Of a stretch of DNA of 64,000 bases, positions 60,332 through 64,000 are shown piece by piece. This stretch comes from Peribacillus sp044761665 (GTDB lineage: Bacteria; Bacillota; Bacilli; Bacillales; DSM-1321): positions 186,001-250,000 of the forward strand of contig NZ_JBIWCW010000004.1 of the NCBI RefSeq assembly GCF_044761665.1, written 5' to 3'. Within the stretch, counting starts at the first letter, position 1. Each line of letters starts with the position of its first letter. Made by a program: the position numbers and the translations under genes. The notes beneath the pieces were generated by a model. It saw only the letters and a list, made by a program, of their open reading frames with translations. It had not been told where the DNA came from and did not search any database.

Positions 60332-61177
60332 ATGAAAAAAATAGCCTGTATCGGGGCTGGATCAATGGCCGAAGCGATTATTTCCGGTTTGGTCACTCAG
60401 CAAGTCATTAACCCCGCGGACATTTTTGTGACCAATAAGACAAATGATGAACGATTCACTTATCTAACAGAACAATATGGGATTACCACTACTCGATCTC
60501 TTCCAGATCTGCTAGCAGGTGCGAATATAGTGGTACTTGCAGTAAAACCGAAGGATATTTTAGCCACGATGCAATCCATTAAGGAATATATCCGTGAAGA
60601 TATGCTGTTCATTTCCGTTGTAGCAGGGGTCCATACGTCAAGCCTTGAAGGAATAGCAGCCAAACCGGTCGCCATCATCAGGGCTATGCCTAATACTTCA
60701 GCAGCCGTTGGGAAGTCGGCCACCGCCATCTCGGCTAATACACATACAACGGAATCACAATTAATGACGGCAATTACACTTTTCGAAACGGTAGGCTCGG
60801 TCGCCAGAGTAGAAGAAACACAGCTTGATGCCGTAACAGGCTTATCCGGAAGCGGTCCTGCATATATTTATTACTTGGTCGAAGCTCTGGAGAAATCGGC
60901 AGAATCCATCGGTCTCGATGCCGTAACGGCAAAGCAATTGATCCTACAGACACTAACCGGTGCAGCTGAGATGCTACAGAAATCGCCAAAAACACCAGCT
61001 GTACTGCGAAAAGAAGTCACATCACCAGGCGGGACCACCGAAGCCGGCCTGAAAGCACTTCAAGCCCACCAGGTACAAGAAGCCTTCATCTCCTGTGTTC
61101 AAGAAGCCACCGCACAATCAAAGCGGATGGGTAATCAAATCAGCAAAGAGCTCGCTAAATATGTAGTCCCTCATTAA
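60332..61177 (+). CDS. proI: Pyrroline-5-carboxylate reductase ProI
   Basis: 281 residues from ATG 60332 behind AAAGGAG; an earlier in-frame start lies inside the T-box and is rejected. P5C reductase: NAD(P)-binding CIGAGSMAEAIISGL at the N-terminus, VLAVKPKDI, and the family signature near residue 235 (EVTSPGGTTEAGLKAL). It makes proline from pyrroline-5-carboxylate. The T-box with a CCU specifier and the place next to yqjP fit B. subtilis proI (yqjO). Confidence 0.96.
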   Translation: MKKIACIGAGSMAEAIISGLVTQQVINPADIFVTNKTNDERFTYLTEQYGITTTRSLPDLLAGANIVVLAVKPKDILATMQSIKEYIREDMLFISVVAGVHTSSLEGIAAKPVAIIRAMPNTSAAVGKSATAISANTHTTESQLMTAITLFETVGSVARVEETQLDAVTGLSGSGPAYIYYLVEALEKSAESIGLDAVTAKQLILQTLTGAAEMLQKSPKTPAVLRKEVTSPGGTTEAGLKALQAHQVQEAFISCVQEATAQSKRMGNQISKELAKYVVPH

Positions 61178-61181
61178 CTAA

Positions 61182-61231
61182 AATAGGCTGTTGACTTCTC
61201 TAATGGGAGAGCTGGAAGTCAACAGCCTATT
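61182..61231. terminator. Long stem-loop after proI
   Basis: AATAGGCTGTTGACTT pairs perfectly with AAGTCAACAGCCTATT (16 bp) around an 18-base loop. A T-tract is lacking, so it may serve as an mRNA 3' end rather than intrinsic terminator. The rest of the gap to 61422 is featureless. Confidence 0.65.
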
Positions 61232-61422
61232 ACAGGTGTGTTCCATTAAACAATCACTAAAGAAAAATCAGCGAAAGGACTGGTTAAGAGACTCATCCAA
61301 TCCAAGTGTTTTTTTCAATATTCGCTAAGGTTTTCTCATAATTACTAAGAGTGTGAAGGCCATAAACCCGAAAAAATGGCGTTCAACCATTTTTATTTCA
61401 GGAAACAATGGATTGAGACTAC

Positions 61423-61854
61423 TTACTTAATGATCAACATATCATTCTCATCGAATTCCCATTCTTCTGAATATGCTACTTCCCAATAAAAACCGTCAGG
61501 ATCTGAAAAATAACCACTGTATCCTCCCCAAAATACACGTTGGGGTGCCTTTTCAATAGTTCCCCCGGCTTTTTCCGCTTTTTTGAAAATTTCATCCACT
61601 TCTTCCATTGATTTTGCATTATAGGCAAGAGTGAACCCTGAAAATCCCTTTCCTTTAGGAGAATCTTTTTCATTAATGTCATTTGCTAATTCTTCTAAAG
61701 GATACAGAGCAAGCTTTGTTCCTGCATTATTAAAGAAAACGATACCAGGATTCTCCTCACTAACCGATGTTTGAAACCCTAGCCCATCCCTATAAAACCT
61801 TAAAGAACGATTAATATCACGGACACCTAAAGATATAAGGTTTAATCTATTCAT
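61423..61854 (-). CDS. VOC/glyoxalase-family protein
   Basis: 143 residues from ATG 61854 (MNRLNLISLGVRDINRSLRFY), behind GGGAAGGGG; the longer frame upstream has no ribosome site. Vicinal oxygen chelate fold: beta-alpha-beta-beta-beta units with LGVRDINRSLRFYRDGLGFQ and the C-terminal GYFSDPDGFYWEVAYS containing the usual metal-ligand glutamate. Substrate unknown; no partner gene is coupled to it. Monocistronic. Confidence 0.87.
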   Translation of the reverse strand: MNRLNLISLGVRDINRSLRFYRDGLGFQTSVSEENPGIVFFNNAGTKLALYPLEELANDINEKDSPKGKGFSGFTLAYNAKSMEEVDEIFKKAEKAGGTIEKAPQRVFWGGYSGYFSDPDGFYWEVAYSEEWEFDENDMLIIK

Positions 61855-62122
61855 ACTTAAAACCCCTTCCCGGTTATTTATAGCTAATTCGGCATGTAGC
61901 CCTTTTTTCCTTCGTCTGATTGAAGATTTTATATGCTTCACGTTACTTACAACAAATAAGAGTACCATCAATGGAAAAACGGCCGTTTCCTTTAAAATAT
62001 CGACATGGCTGTGAAAACAAGGAGGAAAACCACTATCTTTGGCGAATCAGTACTTGTTTTGTCAACTGGAAAGGAATTCGTTCATTTATCTAGAAATCTA
62101 CACCCAAAGGAGGGGAATCTGG

Positions 62123-62677
62123 ATGAATACAAGCGCAGTTGCCAAGTTATTGAATGTTTCTCATAGTACCATTCAACGCTGGGTTACCCAATTGAACATG
62201 GAGGTAGAACGAAATCAACTAGGCCACTATCAGTTTTCAGATGATGATATTGATTTATTAAGAAAGGTTCAAGATCAACTGAACGAAGGCGTCGTCTTAC
62301 AAAAAGTAACCATTACGGAAAAGAAAATCAGGAAAGCCTGCGTTAAACAACATACTGATCCGGAAAAAGGGCAAGATCATCTAATCGAAAGAATTTCCAG
62401 ACTCGAGAAGAGCATGAAAACAAAAGCAGATGACGTTGTATCCTATCAACTTCTACAACATAGAAGTGAAATGGAAGACATGCAAAATCTGGTCAATAAA
62501 CTTGAAGCCCGGATTGAAGCTTTAGAAACCGCCAATGTTCCACCAGCAGATTTCTACTTAGCTAGTGAAGAGGCCGCCGCCGCTAAAAAACCGAAGAAAA
62601 AACCCTTCATGAAAAACTTTTTTGGGAACACGAAAAAAAATGGCCATTCATCCTTGAGCACCATCGATAGCGATTAA
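62123..62677 (+). CDS. racA: Chromosome-anchoring protein RacA
   Basis: 184 residues from ATG 62123 behind AAAGGAGGGG; the upstream extension in the same frame is not supported. N-terminal MerR-like helix-turn-helix (TSAVAKLLNVSHSTIQRWVTQL, GHYQFSDDDIDLLRKV), a long coiled coil (about 90-155, KADDVVSYQLLQHRSEMED), and a basic C-terminus (AAKKPKKKPFMKNFF). Size equals B. subtilis RacA (184), which tethers origin regions to the cell poles during sporulation. Confidence 0.82.
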   Translation: MNTSAVAKLLNVSHSTIQRWVTQLNMEVERNQLGHYQFSDDDIDLLRKVQDQLNEGVVLQKVTITEKKIRKACVKQHTDPEKGQDHLIERISRLEKSMKTKADDVVSYQLLQHRSEMEDMQNLVNKLEARIEALETANVPPADFYLASEEAAAAKKPKKKPFMKNFFGNTKKNGHSSLSTIDSD

Positions 62678-62810
62678 GCGAGGATTTCCTTGCAAGCCTT
62701 ATTACACGGGAGAGTTCACCATCCTCTGCATCCAAACCTGTAAGCATAGCCTTCCATACGGTGAGAATAAAGCTCTCCCGATCAGATAATCCCTTCTCAT
62801 TTCGCCATAA

Positions 62811-62862
62811 GAAAGAGGCCATGGCTATAAGGTATCCTTACCTTGTAGCCATGGCCTCTTTC
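62811..62862 (-). terminator. Very long hairpin after the ABC transporter genes
   Basis: Outer 17-bp arms (GAAAGAGGCCATGGCTA with its complement at 62846-62862) and inner AAGGTA/TACCTT arms make a near-continuous stem. It lies four bases beyond the ABC ATPase stop. The T-tract is weak. Confidence 0.6.
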
Positions 62863-62865
62863 ACT

Positions 62866-63660
62866 TTATATCAGCACAGCACGGTCATTCAGCATTTTTT
62901 CGCCTTTGATACGTTGGAATTCGTTCAAGAGCGTTTCAACAGTCAGGGCCTGTTTTTTAGGTCCTCTTGCCTCAAAAATGATCTGGCCTTTATCCATCAT
63001 GATTAAAGAATTGCCAAGATCAATCGCCTGCTGCATGTTATGCGTCACCATCAATGTGGTTAACTGACTCGTTTCCACGATTTCCTTCGTCAAACTGGTT
63101 ACAAGCTCTGCCCTTGATGGATCAAGGGCGGCTGTATGTTCATCAAGAAGCAGGATTTTAGGATCGGTGAAAGTCGCCATTAATAATGATAATGCCTGAC
63201 GCTCCCCTCCCGATAATAAACCGACTTTTGCACTCATCCGATTCTCTAATCCCAAATGCAGCGAACTCAAGCTATCCTTAAAAAGTTCTTTCCGCCTTTT
63301 CGTCACCCCAAAACCAAATCCCCTTCGATTCGTTCTGCCATAGGCGATGGCCATATTTTCTTCGATGGTCATATGTGGGGCCGTGCCGAGCATTGGATCC
63401 TGGAAAACTCGGCCGATTCTTTTGGCACGAGCATGTTCCTCAATGGAAGAAACGTTTACGCCATCGATGATGACTTCGCCAGCATCGGGGAGGATCTTAC
63501 CGGAAATCATATTCATCAATGTGGATTTCCCAGCCCCATTACTGCCGATGACCGTTACAAATTCACCTTTTGACAGCTGTAAATCAAGATTACTGAGGGC
63601 CAGCTTTTCATCGGGAGTCCCCTCATTGAAGACCTTATAGATTTGATTTAGCTGCAGCAA
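62866..63660 (-). CDS. ABC transporter ATP-binding protein (COG1101 type)
   Basis: 264 residues, TTG start behind AAAGGAGGAAGAAG. Walker A GSNGAGKST, Q-loop region GRVFQDPMLGTAPHMTIEENM, signature LSGGERQAL, Walker B ILLLDEHTAALD and H-loop MVTHNMQQA. It pairs with the overlapping permease; the family (COG1101 with COG4120 and a COG2984 lipoprotein) imports aromatic amino acids or similar compounds in streptococci, but the substrate here is unknown. Confidence 0.9.
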   Translation of the reverse strand: MLQLNQIYKVFNEGTPDEKLALSNLDLQLSKGEFVTVIGSNGAGKSTLMNMISGKILPDAGEVIIDGVNVSSIEEHARAKRIGRVFQDPMLGTAPHMTIEENMAIAYGRTNRRGFGFGVTKRRKELFKDSLSSLHLGLENRMSAKVGLLSGGERQALSLLMATFTDPKILLLDEHTAALDPSRAELVTSLTKEIVETSQLTTLMVTHNMQQAIDLGNSLIMMDKGQIIFEARGPKKQALTVETLLNEFQRIKGEKMLNDRAVLI

Positions 63661-64000
63661 ATTCTTCTTCCTCCTTTGACGATGACTCGATATGGCGCAA
63701 TTGTAGTTCTTTAAGTCGTTTTTTCTTACGGCCTTTTTCTTTTTGTTTTTCCGAAATTTGTGGGATGACTAAAGCACCAATAACAATAAGTGCAGTTATT
63801 AACTTCACGTCACCCGTATCAAAGAATTTCACACGTAACGCCAGCGTAACAACGATGCGGTATATGATCGCTCCCCCAATGACCGCTAACGTGGCTCGTG
63901 CAATCGTTTTTGCACCAAATAACGCTTCCCCGATAATGACAGAAGCCAAACCGATAACGATGATTCCAATTCCCATCCCAATATCACTGAAACCATTATA
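63635..64000 (-). CDS. ABC transporter permease, partial (COG4120 type)
   Basis: C-terminal part; the frame is open through the right edge (residues YNGFSDIGMGIGIIVIGLASVIIGEALFG read from 64000). At least three hydrophobic segments, then a basic tail (KQKEKGRKKKRLKELQL). Its stop overlaps the ATPase start by 26 bases. The conserved GIGIIVIGLASVIIGE region is typical of COG4120 permeases. Confidence 0.88.
   Translation of the reverse strand, partial: YNGFSDIGMGIGIIVIGLASVIIGEALFGAKTIARATLAVIGGAIIYRIVVTLALRVKFFDTGDVKLITALIVIGALVIPQISEKQKEKGRKKKRLKELQLRHIESSSKEEEEFAAAKSNL

Overview
The window is chromosomal DNA of a low-GC, endospore-forming Gram-positive bacterium of the family Bacillaceae. 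Evidence includes spoIIM, spmA/spmB, dacB, dacF, spoIIAA-spoIIAB-sigF, a spoVA cluster, racA, frequent TTG/GTG starts behind strong AGGAGG sites, and gene order that closely follows (by my recollection) the Bacillus subtilis ypb-res-scp-spoVA-spoIIA-fur-yqk-yqj stretch. Several insertions and losses relative to B. subtilis point to a different genus; a Peribacillus-type organism is my inference, not shown directly. No rRNA, tRNA, CRISPR array, prophage or intact insertion sequence is visible.

Layout. 0-8 kb: ypbF (partial), ypbE, ypbD, recQ, ypbB on the minus strand, ferredoxin on the plus strand, riboflavin transporter ribU behind an FMN riboswitch, and serA. 8-15 kb: minus-strand resA-resB-resC-resD-resE (cytochrome c maturation and its two-component regulator) and rluB. 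15-24 kb: dacB-spmA-spmB (spore cortex), an oxidant-defence block (ahpC, an AhpF-like reductase with its domains in permuted order, sodF), ypuI, one unrecognised gene, and scpB/scpA (condensin partners). 24-28 kb: a YjcZ-type micro-protein, ypuF, orphan ribT, a 28-residue membrane peptide, ypuA, lysA. 28-36 kb: a reduced spoVA cluster (AA-AB-AEA-AF) behind a sigma-G-type promoter, a purine permease, and the spoIIA operon preceded by dacF and a sigma-H-type promoter. 36-43 kb: pdp-punA-deoB nucleoside salvage, xerD, yqzK, fur, spoIIM. 43-48 kb: an accessory catabolic block (DUF3311 protein, sodium:solute symporter, amidohydrolase, methylmalonate-semialdehyde dehydrogenase). 48-56 kb: endonuclease Q-like protein, nudF, yqkF, ohr/ohrR, yqkE, yqkD, yqkB, and the error-prone polymerase pair yqjW-yqjX. 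56-64 kb: a secreted NlpC/P60 hydrolase, a lipoprotein, yqjP-yqjQ, proI behind a proline-type T-box, a VOC protein, racA, and an ABC transporter cut by the window edge.

Themes. Many regulatory sites are readable: FMN riboswitch (ribU), T-box with a CCU specifier (proI), PerR-like operator (ahpC), OhrR-like operator (ohr), WalR-like box (NlpC/P60 gene), two LexA-like boxes (yqjW), and sporulation promoters of the sigma-H, sigma-G and sigma-E types. The most unusual items are the ahpC-coupled reductase, in which the thioredoxin-like module normally N-terminal in AhpF lies at the C terminus; the spoVA cluster without spoVAC, spoVAD and spoVAEB; a perfect 25-bp inverted repeat over the sigF stop codon; and a possible MITE remnant upstream of yqjQ.
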